DNA from: VGPI01 sp964482845
GTDB taxonomy: Bacteria; Cloacimonadota; Cloacimonadia; Cloacimonadales; Cloacimonadaceae
Direction: 5' to 3'
NCBI GenBank assembly: GCA_964482845.1
Contig: CAYZZE010000074.1
Location: 1 to 11,197, forward strand
DNA length: 11,197 nt
Part shown: piece after piece, positions 1 to 5,950 of the stretch
Layout: every line of letters begins with the position of its first letter
Numbering within the stretch: the stretch's first letter is position 1
Notes under the pieces: model-generated
Told to the model about the DNA's origin: nothing
Databases searched by the model: none
The model's input: the letters and a program-made list of their open reading frames with translations, nothing else
Position numbers and translations under genes: made by a program

Positions 1-136
1 TCTTACTGCATAATTCGGGTTTATAGCCGCAAGAACAATGCCCCATATTATTCGACGATCTTGATTACTAAATCCGAGTATGCTTACAGAGTTAATAAGC
101 AATCCACATGATAATGGCTTAAGGTGTTAAATCAGA
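1..136. other. Left flank without an identifiable gene
   Basis: No gene is identified here. Plus-strand frame 1 is open from the window edge to a TGA at 109-111 (36 codons), so the tail of a gene entering from the left and converging on coaE cannot be excluded. An open run of that length is common by chance and I recognise no family in it. A 6-bp inverted repeat lies at 81-86 and 96-101 (TGCTTA / TAAGCA, 9-nt loop), 36 nt past the coaE stop in the transcript. It is not followed by a T-run on either strand, so it is at best a weak terminator. Confidence 0.4.
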
Positions 137-766
137 TCAGTCAGTTTTGAATGGAAGAATCCGCCGTCGCGGAACATTGGCAATAAGTTGTATCAGGAGG
201 TCAACGCTGTTCTTTAGAGATTCATCATCCCCGCTGTTGTCGATCACGTGGTCTGATAAAAGTAGTTTATCGTCCTGGCTCATTTGTGCCTCGATCCGTT
301 TCAGCATTTCATCATAAGATGCCTTATCGCGCCTGACAAGACGCTCAAGTTGGATCTCTGGCTGGCAATATACGAAAACAACGAAATCGAAGCAATCACG
401 TAATCCTGCTTCAAACAGGAGCGGTATCTCGAAGAACAGGACTTCCTCCTCCGAAGTATCAACAATTTTCTGGAATCTTGATAAGACCATTGGATGAATG
501 AGAGAATTGAGAAACTCCAATTCCTGCCGGTCATTGAAGACGATACGGGCAATCCTGGCATTTGCCGGCAAGTCGCCTTCATAGACCTCCGGTCCCCAAC
601 GCTGGACGAGGATCTCTCGAACATCCGGCTCTTTGAGGTATGATTTGGCTATTTGGTCAGCACTGATCACGGGAAAATCGTTGGCGATCAGATCACAGAC
701 GCTTGATTTGCCACAGCCAATACCACCGGTGATTCCAATGAGCAGAGGACGATTATCTGGTAGCAT
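137..766 (-). CDS. coaE: Dephospho-CoA kinase
   Basis: This enzyme phosphorylates the 3'-hydroxyl of dephospho-CoA with ATP, the last step of coenzyme A synthesis in the cytoplasm. The N-terminus carries a P-loop, GGIGCGKS (residues 14-21), after the family-typical LIGITGG strand. It is followed by an SADQIA stretch matching the family's acidic substrate-binding motif, an IHP motif, and FEIPLLFEAGL, which matches the CoaE signature around the LID region. It ends with a conserved-looking DHVIDNSGD segment. From the ATG at 766 the protein has 209 residues, close to the usual 200-210. The frame stays open to a TTG at 793, but that would add nine residues not expected before the P-loop strand. 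The ATG overlaps the 3' end of cdaA by 14 nt, suggesting translational coupling. I see no strong Shine-Dalgarno sequence. It is the last gene of the exbB-to-coaE run. The family call is secure; only the start is uncertain. Confidence 0.95.
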   Translation of the reverse strand: MLPDNRPLLIGITGGIGCGKSSVCDLIANDFPVISADQIAKSYLKEPDVREILVQRWGPEVYEGDLPANARIARIVFNDRQELEFLNSLIHPMVLSRFQKIVDTSEEEVLFFEIPLLFEAGLRDCFDFVVFVYCQPEIQLERLVRRDKASYDEMLKRIEAQMSQDDKLLLSDHVIDNSGDDESLKNSVDLLIQLIANVPRRRILPFKTD

Positions 767-1499
767 CAGTGATGATCTGTAGCAACTCTTCAAACGCTAC
801 ATCCTGTTGGATGATACCACCAGTAGCCAGTGAGACCCTGCCGCTTTGCTCAGAGACAATAATGGCAGTGGCATCGCTGTTTTCGGTAATTCCTATACCG
901 GCAAGATGACGGGTGCCAAATTTTTTGACATATTCGGGATTCTTCGATAGCGGCAGCAATACTTTGGCAGCGATGATCCGGCCATTGCGAATGATGATAG
1001 CCCCATCGTGGAGAATGGAACGAGAATTGAATATGGTAAGGATCAAACTGAGAGTGATGGCGGCATCGATCGTCTCTCCGCCATGGATCACGTCCGTCAG
1101 TTTCCTTTTGTTCTCAATAACGATCAAAGCACCTATCTTGCGGAAGGACATGGCAGATACAGCATCGATCAGGGCACCCGAATAGGAGATGCTCTCACGG
1201 CGTTTAAACGCGGTGCTGATCCCCTGGGTTACATTGAATTTTGCCAAGAGCGACCTGATCTCCGGTTGGAAGAGAATGATCAAGGCAACCACCCATAAAC
1301 TGCGAAAGGCGTTTAGTATCCCGGAAACCATCTTCAATTCTAAAACCAAAGCCATGAAATAAAGCATAAAGATAAACACCAGTCCCAACAAAACCTGGTA
1401 TCCCCCCGAACGTCTCACCATTAACAAGGATTGATAGATCAGAAAAGCGATCAGGATGATATCAAATATGTCTTTGAACTGAGGGATCAGAATACTCAT
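753..1499 (-). CDS. cdaA: Membrane diadenylate cyclase CdaA (DAC domain)
   Basis: CdaA condenses two ATP into the second messenger cyclic di-AMP, which in other bacteria controls potassium and osmolyte transport and cell-wall homeostasis. The 248-residue protein has the CdaA layout. Three hydrophobic helices lie at about residues 10-27, 35-55 and 61-77, followed by FQPEIR and a cytoplasmic DAC domain from about 100 on. The ATP/metal motif DGA is intact (165-167, in LHDGAIII). The second motif, usually RHR, reads RHL here (197-199, in GTRHLAG); the codon on the complementary strand is CTT, so this is what the DNA says. The downstream VSEQSGRVSLATGG segment is family-typical. The start is supported by an AGGA at 1507-1510, 7 nt before the ATG and inside the end of folP. 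The folP-cdaA order is known from FCB bacteria. The family is certain; full activity is open because of the motif change. Confidence 0.93.
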   Translation of the reverse strand: MSILIPQFKDIFDIILIAFLIYQSLLMVRRSGGYQVLLGLVFIFMLYFMALVLELKMVSGILNAFRSLWVVALIILFQPEIRSLLAKFNVTQGISTAFKRRESISYSGALIDAVSAMSFRKIGALIVIENKRKLTDVIHGGETIDAAITLSLILTIFNSRSILHDGAIIIRNGRIIAAKVLLPLSKNPEYVKKFGTRHLAGIGITENSDATAIIVSEQSGRVSLATGGIIQQDVAFEELLQIITDATR

Positions 1500-1503
1500 G
1501 CCA

Positions 1504-2316
1504 TCATCCTATTCCATTGATGGCTTGATAAACCGAGATAAATTGGAGGTGTTCCCCAACGTCGTGCACGCGCAGATAGTCCACTCCGGATCGGATGGCA
1601 AAGACGACAGTGGCAAGCGTTCCGGGTAATCTATCGGAAGGCGAAACCCGATCATTGATGAATCTCTTACGCGATACCCCCAGCATCAGACGGACACCCA
1701 CTTCCTTGAATCGGGCAAGATGACGCAGAATCTGTAGATTATGGCTTAGATCCTTGCCAAAACCGATCCCGGGATCAATAATAATCCGCTGGGATGCTAT
1801 ACCATGCTCTTCACAAAAATTGATCCGTTCCCGGAAGAATTCCAAGATTTCACCTATAACGTCGTCATAATGAGGATTGTTCTGCATGGTAGCCGGCTCG
1901 CCCTTACAATGCATGATGACTATATCGAGATCAGGATTATCACTTAAGACCCCGACCATATCTGGATCATATCGTAAACCCGAAACATCGTTTATAATAG
2001 TGACACCAAAATCCAATGCCTTACGGGCAACAACTGCCCGGCGGGTATCCAGAGAAATGGGTATATCCGAAAACCTTCGGATCGCCTGTAAAGCCGGCAG
2101 AATGCGTCCTAACTCCTCTTCCGGAGATATCGGCAGAGATCCGGGACGAGTGGATTCCCCACCCAAATCAATGATATCTGATCCGGCATTGACCAATTTA
2201 TCGATCTGCAGGGACAAGGGTTCATTCTCCAAAAAACAACCGCCATCATAGAAGGAATCAGGTGTCACGTTGAGGATACCCACCAGTTTTGGTATCTGAT
2301 TGTTCGACTGGTTCAT
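1504..2316 (-). CDS. folP: Dihydropteroate synthase
   Basis: FolP joins 6-hydroxymethyl-7,8-dihydropterin pyrophosphate to p-aminobenzoate to give dihydropteroate, and is the target of sulfonamides. The 270-residue TIM-barrel protein shows the full motif series: NVTPDSF (16-22), GGESTRPG (52-59), SLDTRR (88-93), INDVSG (108-113), IMHCKG (134-139), DPGIGFGK (181-188), SRKRFI (215-220) and RVHDV (249-253). Length and motif spacing match the family and nothing appears missing. The ATG lies 5 bp after the tonB stop, and the cdaA start lies 4 bp beyond its own stop. The upstream context (AATAAGTGTC) has no convincing Shine-Dalgarno sequence, so translation may depend on coupling to tonB. No other folate-synthesis gene is present. 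The only folate link in the window is the likely tetrahydrofolate-using enzyme at 9494-10879. Confidence 0.97.
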   Translation of the reverse strand: MNQSNNQIPKLVGILNVTPDSFYDGGCFLENEPLSLQIDKLVNAGSDIIDLGGESTRPGSLPISPEEELGRILPALQAIRRFSDIPISLDTRRAVVARKALDFGVTIINDVSGLRYDPDMVGVLSDNPDLDIVIMHCKGEPATMQNNPHYDDVIGEILEFFRERINFCEEHGIASQRIIIDPGIGFGKDLSHNLQILRHLARFKEVGVRLMLGVSRKRFINDRVSPSDRLPGTLATVVFAIRSGVDYLRVHDVGEHLQFISVYQAINGIG

Positions 2317-2321
2317 GACAC

Positions 2322-3017
2322 TTATTGGGGGATAAACTTGAAGGAGATCTGATACACTTTACTTGGATTAAATCTGCCTTTGAACCGGAAGCGCCACTTT
2401 TTGAGCGCTTCCTCCGAAGCACTGCCATACAAACCACGGTCAAATCCCAGTATCACGATCGAAAAAGGATCGACCGTTCCATTGGAGCGGAGACGAAAAT
2501 TAAGCGTGACCGAGCCAAACTCCCGCACTTCCACATCCGGCATGACCCGTAGAACTACTTCAATGTCGTCTGTATCAATGATTACGCCAAATTCCCCATC
2601 TCCGCCTGATTGTCCCTCGCCTTGTGCTTGCCCGTTAAGATGCCTTAAGCCCATACGCATTCGAGGAATGGCCGGTTTGGTCTGCAGCGGCTCCGGATGA
2701 TGGATTGGATCGATGAGATCGCTTTCAGCGGGTTTTTGCATTGGGGGAGTATCACTTCTCAGAATCGGTTGTTGGCTTGTCTGTCTCGTTTGGTGCTCCT
2801 GAACTGTCTCGCTTAGGGGACGATCATCAGTCTTCTGTTGAACGGTAAAAGCGCCCTTAACGCGGTCTTCCTCAATTTTGGGTTGCCACTCAAAACTGTG
2901 CCACTGCACTGCTTCCTGCGGCTTGATTGCGATCATGGCGAGGAGCAAAAACAGTACCAGATGGATTATGGCCGATGCCGCTTCGGGAGTTTTCAGCAAT
3001 GGCAGATACTTTTTCAT
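2322..3017 (-). CDS. TonB-family energy transducer
   Basis: This protein probably couples the inner-membrane proton motive force, through ExbB/ExbD, to TonB-dependent outer-membrane transporters. The 231 residues show a short cytoplasmic N-terminus, one hydrophobic helix (about 14-31) and a low-complexity, polar periplasmic linker (about 50-145). The linker contains several Pro residues and a Gly-rich patch (131-143, GQAQGEGQSGGDG). A C-terminal TonB-like domain (about 155-231) follows. In it, a beta strand (SVTLNFRLRSNGTV), a helix with SEEALKKWRF and a final strand (YQISFKF) match the TonB C-terminal fold, including the family's A-L-K-K-W-R-F helix. It lies 3 bp after exbD and 5 bp before folP. 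No receptor gene is present, so the substrate is unknown. TolA is an alternative, but the KKWRF signature favours TonB. The linker is shorter and less Pro-rich than in E. coli TonB. Confidence 0.85.
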   Translation of the reverse strand: MKKYLPLLKTPEAASAIIHLVLFLLLAMIAIKPQEAVQWHSFEWQPKIEEDRVKGAFTVQQKTDDRPLSETVQEHQTRQTSQQPILRSDTPPMQKPAESDLIDPIHHPEPLQTKPAIPRMRMGLRHLNGQAQGEGQSGGDGEFGVIIDTDDIEVVLRVMPDVEVREFGSVTLNFRLRSNGTVDPFSIVILGFDRGLYGSASEEALKKWRFRFKGRFNPSKVYQISFKFIPQ

Positions 3018-3020
3018 TAC

Positions 3021-3425
3021 CTATCTTTGTCTGATTGCTTCTGTGGCGACAAAGATCCGATCATAACCGGCGGCACGGATCTTATCCATGATCTCGATGA
3101 TCGTCTGGAGCGGTGTCTGAAAATCGGCGGACAATCTGACCACCTGTTCCCTTGACTCAAAGTGGAGCGCTAGCAATTCCTGCAATTCTGCCATATTGGT
3201 CTTTTCTCCCATAAAGAGAATATTGTCCGGGCTGGCAAAAACGATCTTAATCACCTGGTGTGTCTGTCTGACCGCAGAGTGTGAGCCCGGCAGGCGAATG
3301 GGCAACCCCGTCTGGGAAGCAAAATTGGAAGCGATTAACAGAAAGATGATCAAGAGAAAGATGACATCGGTCATTGAAATCAGGATCGTGCTCGAGATCT
3401 TCTTTTTGCTTGTCTTGATCTGCAT
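3021..3425 (-). CDS. exbD: ExbD/TolR-family proton-channel subunit
   Basis: This is the partner of ExbB in the inner-membrane motor that energises TonB. The 134-residue protein has a Lys-rich cytoplasmic N-terminus (KTSKKK), one transmembrane helix (about 17-35) and a small periplasmic domain. The helix begins SMTDVIFLLIIF, and Asp20 sits at the position of the essential proton-carrying aspartate of ExbD/TolR. LPIRLPGS follows as the start of the periplasmic part. Length matches the family (about 130-145). The start is supported by AGGA at 3429-3432, 3 nt before the ATG, with further AAGGA upstream; it overlaps the exbB stop region (gap 5 bp). ExbD is preferred to TolR because the next gene encodes a TonB-like protein and no tolB or pal is present. 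Confidence 0.93.
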   Translation of the reverse strand: MQIKTSKKKISSTILISMTDVIFLLIIFLLIASNFASQTGLPIRLPGSHSAVRQTHQVIKIVFASPDNILFMGEKTNMAELQELLALHFESREQVVRLSADFQTPLQTIIEIMDKIRAAGYDRIFVATEAIRQR

Positions 3426-3430
3426 TTATC

Positions 3431-4057
3431 CTATCTATCCTTTTCCTTGAGCCGAGTATGCCTGATCAAATACTCCAATGCTTGTTCTTGCATCTCTTTG
3501 GTCAGGTTTTCCAATCGTTGCACCAGATCATTGTAAAAGATGATGGTCACTATTCCCACGATCAATCCGCCAATCGTCGTGAGCAATGCTTCCCAGATAC
3601 CGCCGGCAAGGATATTGATATCGACGCCGCTGGCGCTTTGGGCCTGGATATTCATAAAAACTCTGACCATACCCATAACCGTTCCCAAGAAACCTATCAG
3701 CGGGGCTACAGCAGCAAATGTAGAAAGCCAGCCAAAACCTTTCTCAAGATTATGAATCTCATGGGCTGCATTGGATTCCATTCTTTCCTTTAACAATGAA
3801 AGATCGACGTTATCGGTCAGGAAAAGCTTACTAAGCATGATCCCCAGTGGACACTCCTGTCCATATACTTTGATTATTCCAATCATATTGTCCAACCGGT
3901 CTTGTTGATGCATTCTATCGTTCAAACGTGAATTCATCCTGCGTATATGACTCAATTGCCGATATTTTTTGATAATGATGGTCACTGCGATCATCGATAT
4001 GACGAGCAGGATGTACATCAGTAGTCCGCCACGGGAAAAAAGGTGTATCAGGGTCAT
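3431..4057 (-). CDS. exbB: ExbB/TolQ/MotA-family proton-channel subunit
   Basis: This is the multispanning inner-membrane subunit of the ExbB-ExbD motor. From the ATG at 4057 it has 208 residues. Three membrane segments are visible: an N-terminal helix (about 10-30), then two helices near the C-terminus (about 109-131 and 148-174). The pair is the family hallmark and contains APLIGFLGTVMGMV and the TTIGGLIVGI stretch, which line the pore in MotA/TolQ/ExbB proteins. Two in-frame ATGs compete, at 4063 and 4057. An AAAGG (4064-4068) directly abuts the first and lies 6 nt before the second, so I chose the second. It heads the exbB-exbD-tonB-folP-cdaA-coaE run. A 78-bp region with a strong hairpin separates it from serC. 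TolQ is the alternative name, disfavoured by the neighbouring tonB. Confidence 0.92.
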   Translation of the reverse strand: MTLIHLFSRGGLLMYILLVISMIAVTIIIKKYRQLSHIRRMNSRLNDRMHQQDRLDNMIGIIKVYGQECPLGIMLSKLFLTDNVDLSLLKERMESNAAHEIHNLEKGFGWLSTFAAVAPLIGFLGTVMGMVRVFMNIQAQSASGVDINILAGGIWEALLTTIGGLIVGIVTIIFYNDLVQRLENLTKEMQEQALEYLIRHTRLKEKDR

Positions 4058-4063
4058 TGTCAT

Positions 4064-4068
4064 CCTTT
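4064..4068 (-). promoter_or_regulatory. Shine-Dalgarno sequence deciding the exbB start
   Basis: The complementary strand reads AAAGG immediately followed by ATG, then ACA and a second in-frame ATG. A ribosome-binding site cannot work with zero spacing, so the second ATG (first base 4057), 6 nt away, is the likely start. The preceding hairpin ends two bases upstream, so its folding could affect access to this site. Confidence 0.6.
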
Positions 4069-4070
4069 AT

Positions 4071-4115
4071 AAGTAAGTGCCTGCCTTGGCAAGATTGGCA
4101 AGACAGGCATTACTT
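4071..4115 (-). terminator. Strong hairpin between serC and exbB (terminator or attenuator)
   Basis: The arms are 4071-4088 and 4099-4115. They give about 17 paired positions with one bulged G (4077) and a 10-nt loop. The single C/A mismatch on the plus strand becomes a G-U pair in the minus-strand transcript, so the structure is more stable in RNA read from serC towards exbB. The flanks of the stem are AAGTAA and TTACTT. There is no clean U-run after it on the minus strand (it continues ATAAAGG, the exbB ribosome-binding site). On the plus strand it is followed by a T-rich tract (4116-4136). It may end serC transcription partly, set the serC/exbB expression ratio or be an RNA-processing site. 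I infer function from position only. Confidence 0.5.
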
Positions 4116-4141
4116 TCATTCTTGTTCTATTTATTCTCGGA

Positions 4142-5227
4142 TTATCCGTTCTGCAGGCTAAATTGCTTCATAAATTCAGCCAGATCATGTGCCGCTTTCA
4201 AGGGGAGGGCATTATAGGTCGAAGCACGGCATCCGCCGACGTCACGATGTCCTTTGAGACCGATCATTCCGTTCTTTTTGGCATCACTGATAAATTTGGC
4301 TTCCAGATCCTCACTCGGAAGCCGGAAGGTAATATTCATCAGGGAGCGATCTTCCTTGTCCACTGTTCCTTTGTAGAACCCATCGGAATTATCGATGGCA
4401 CCATAGATATAATTCGCTTTGGCGATATTGTTTTGTTCGATCTTTACCAGCCCACCGAAATTTTCGATCCATTTCATCACCAGACCGATCATGTATATCG
4501 TGAAGGTAGCGGGCGTGTTATACATCGATCCGTTCTTGGCGTGGACCTTATAGTCCAGCATGGTGGGAAGATCGACAATGGACTGCTCAAGTAGTGACTT
4601 ACGAACAATGATGACCACCGTTCCGCTGGGACCCACGTTTTTCTGGGCTCCGGCATAGATCAAGCCATACTTGTCCATCTCGATGGGCTTGCTCATGAAG
4701 TTTGATGACATATCAGCGATCAGTGGAACGTTTGCCGGAGTGGAGGGATCGATCTTCCACTCTGTGCCAAAGATCGTGTTATTATTGGTAATATGCAGAT
4801 ATGAAGGGTTGTCCGAAAGAGACCAGTTCTTCGGAATAAAAGAGAAGTTACGGTCTTCGGAAGTGGCGGCAATGTGGACTTTTTTCCCGATCTTCTTGGC
4901 TTCTTTGATGGCTTTGGTTGACCATTGTCCGGTATTGATATAATTGGCTTCCTTGCCTTCGAAAGCAAAGTTCATCGGCACCATCAGAAATTGCAAGCTT
5001 GCTCCGCCTTGCAGGAATAGCACCTCAAATTCGTCTCCAATCCCGAGGATACGCTTTATGGCTGCATTGGTGGCATCGATTATTTCTTGATACTCTTTGC
5101 TGCGGTGGCTCATCTCCATCACAGATAGTCCCATCCCCTTGTAATTAAAGAGGTCTGCCTGTGCTTCGAGTATCACTTCTTCCGGCAATACAGCCGGTCC
5201 GGCGTTAAAGTTGTGCACTCTTTCCAT
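4142..5227 (-). CDS. serC: Phosphoserine aminotransferase
   Basis: SerC is a PLP enzyme that converts 3-phosphohydroxypyruvate and glutamate to 3-phosphoserine in serine synthesis; in some bacteria it also acts in pyridoxal phosphate synthesis. The 361-residue protein fits the family length of about 360. It opens with the signature NFNAGPAVLPEEVI (6-19) and has SVMEMSHRS (35-43) and FLQGGAS (71-77). It also has ADMSSNFMS (171-179) and YAGAQKNVGPSG, where Lys196 is the Schiff-base lysine. Near the C-terminus are GMIGLKGHRDVGGCRASTYNA and the closing helix. A strong ribosome-binding site supports the start. It is transcribed away from maf across a 138-bp gap and is followed by a hairpin. No serA or serB is present in the window. 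Confidence 0.97.
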   Translation of the reverse strand: MERVHNFNAGPAVLPEEVILEAQADLFNYKGMGLSVMEMSHRSKEYQEIIDATNAAIKRILGIGDEFEVLFLQGGASLQFLMVPMNFAFEGKEANYINTGQWSTKAIKEAKKIGKKVHIAATSEDRNFSFIPKNWSLSDNPSYLHITNNNTIFGTEWKIDPSTPANVPLIADMSSNFMSKPIEMDKYGLIYAGAQKNVGPSGTVVIIVRKSLLEQSIVDLPTMLDYKVHAKNGSMYNTPATFTIYMIGLVMKWIENFGGLVKIEQNNIAKANYIYGAIDNSDGFYKGTVDKEDRSLMNITFRLPSEDLEAKFISDAKKNGMIGLKGHRDVGGCRASTYNALPLKAAHDLAEFMKQFSLQNG

Positions 5228-5365
5228 CTTCTTTCTCCTGTGTATGTGTTGTTTATGAGACGAGGTTTTCTGTGTGCTGTTTTTTGTGCAAGGATTTTCT
5301 TTCCTGATTCAGAATTATGTTGACTTAAAGCCCCTAACAAACTTCATGCCGCAAGGTAAAGGATT
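5228..5365. other. Divergent intergenic region between serC and maf
   Basis: This 138-bp AT-rich region must hold the start signals for both runs. On the minus strand there is a CATAAT hexamer (complement of about 5314-5319), one base from the -10 consensus. I find no good -35 at 16-18 bp from it. On the plus strand a TTGACT (5320-5325) resembles a -35, but the hexamer 17 bp on (TTCATG) is poor. I therefore do not call either promoter. No riboswitch-like fold or operator palindrome stands out. Confidence 0.5.
5235..5239 (-). promoter_or_regulatory. Shine-Dalgarno sequence of serC
   Basis: The complementary strand reads AGGAG, 7 nt before the serC ATG. This is near-ideal in sequence and spacing and suggests efficient translation. 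Confidence 0.75.
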
Positions 5366-5950
5366 ATGATACACAATATACTTAAATGCAAGAAAGTACT
5401 GCTCGCATCGGCTTCTCCACGAAGGCGTATGATCTTTGATCTTTTAGGGGTCAAATGCTTGGTCATTCCCACCAATATCGCCGAGCCAATCACCAACGAA
5501 GCGCCCTATTTACAAGCGATCAAACATGCCAGAAACAAAGTGATGGCAATTACTTCCCGGATTGATGAGGACACTGTGATCGTTGGTGCGGACACGGTAG
5601 TTTACCTTGATGACAGGATATTGGGCAAACCGCAGTCCAAAGATGAAGCGAGCGATTTCTTGTATCGCCTTTCCGGCAAAACCCACAGCGTCTATACCGG
5701 TTTGTGTATCAAATACTGCCAGAAAATCGTCACCGGATACAATAAAAGCCGTGTAACCTTTATTGATCTGAACGAGCAGGAAGTAAGTGATTATCTGGCG
5801 ACCCATGAGCCCTTTGACAAAGCCGGCGCTTACGGCGTGCAGGGCTATGGCAGCCAGTTTATCAGCCGGATCAATGGCTGTTATTTCAACGTGATGGGTT
5901 TCCCGGTAAATCTCTTTTACAATCTCCTCAAAGGGCTCTTTGACACTTGA
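5366..5950 (+). CDS. maf: Maf-family nucleoside triphosphate pyrophosphatase
   Basis: Maf proteins hydrolyse non-canonical or excess nucleoside triphosphates to the monophosphate and pyrophosphate, as house-cleaning enzymes in the cytoplasm. The 194-residue protein begins with the signature LASASPRRR (13-21). It has VIVGADTVV (71-79) with catalytic-region Asp76, GKPQ (87-90) and a C-terminal GAYGVQGYGSQFI, followed by NVMGFP. The SASPRR / DTVV / GVQG combination resembles the YhdE-type (dTTP/UTP) branch more than the YceF (7-methyl-GTP) branch; this is inference from memory of the family. AAGG (5353-5356) lies 9 nt before the ATG and AAAGG lies nearer. The stop codon overlaps the next gene's start (TGATG), implying coupled translation. 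It heads the plus-strand run ending in gltX. Confidence 0.95.
   Translation: MIHNILKCKKVLLASASPRRRMIFDLLGVKCLVIPTNIAEPITNEAPYLQAIKHARNKVMAITSRIDEDTVIVGADTVVYLDDRILGKPQSKDEASDFLYRLSGKTHSVYTGLCIKYCQKIVTGYNKSRVTFIDLNEQEVSDYLATHEPFDKAGAYGVQGYGSQFISRINGCYFNVMGFPVNLFYNLLKGLFDT

Noticed and set aside
81..101. TGCTTA / TAAGCA inverted repeat as terminator of the coaE run
   Set aside because: Only 6 bp, A/T-rich, with a 9-nt loop and no T-run after it on either strand. Recorded only as a weak repeat.
3021..4057. TolQ-TolR identity for the two motor subunits
   Set aside because: No tolA, tolB or pal follows and the next gene encodes a TonB-like C-terminal domain with KKWRF, so ExbB-ExbD fits better.
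4064..4103. A TTGCCA / TATAAA pair on the minus strand as an exbB promoter
   Set aside because: The spacer is only 15 bp, both elements lie in or beside the hairpin, and transcription would start at about the exbB start codon, leaving no ribosome-binding site.
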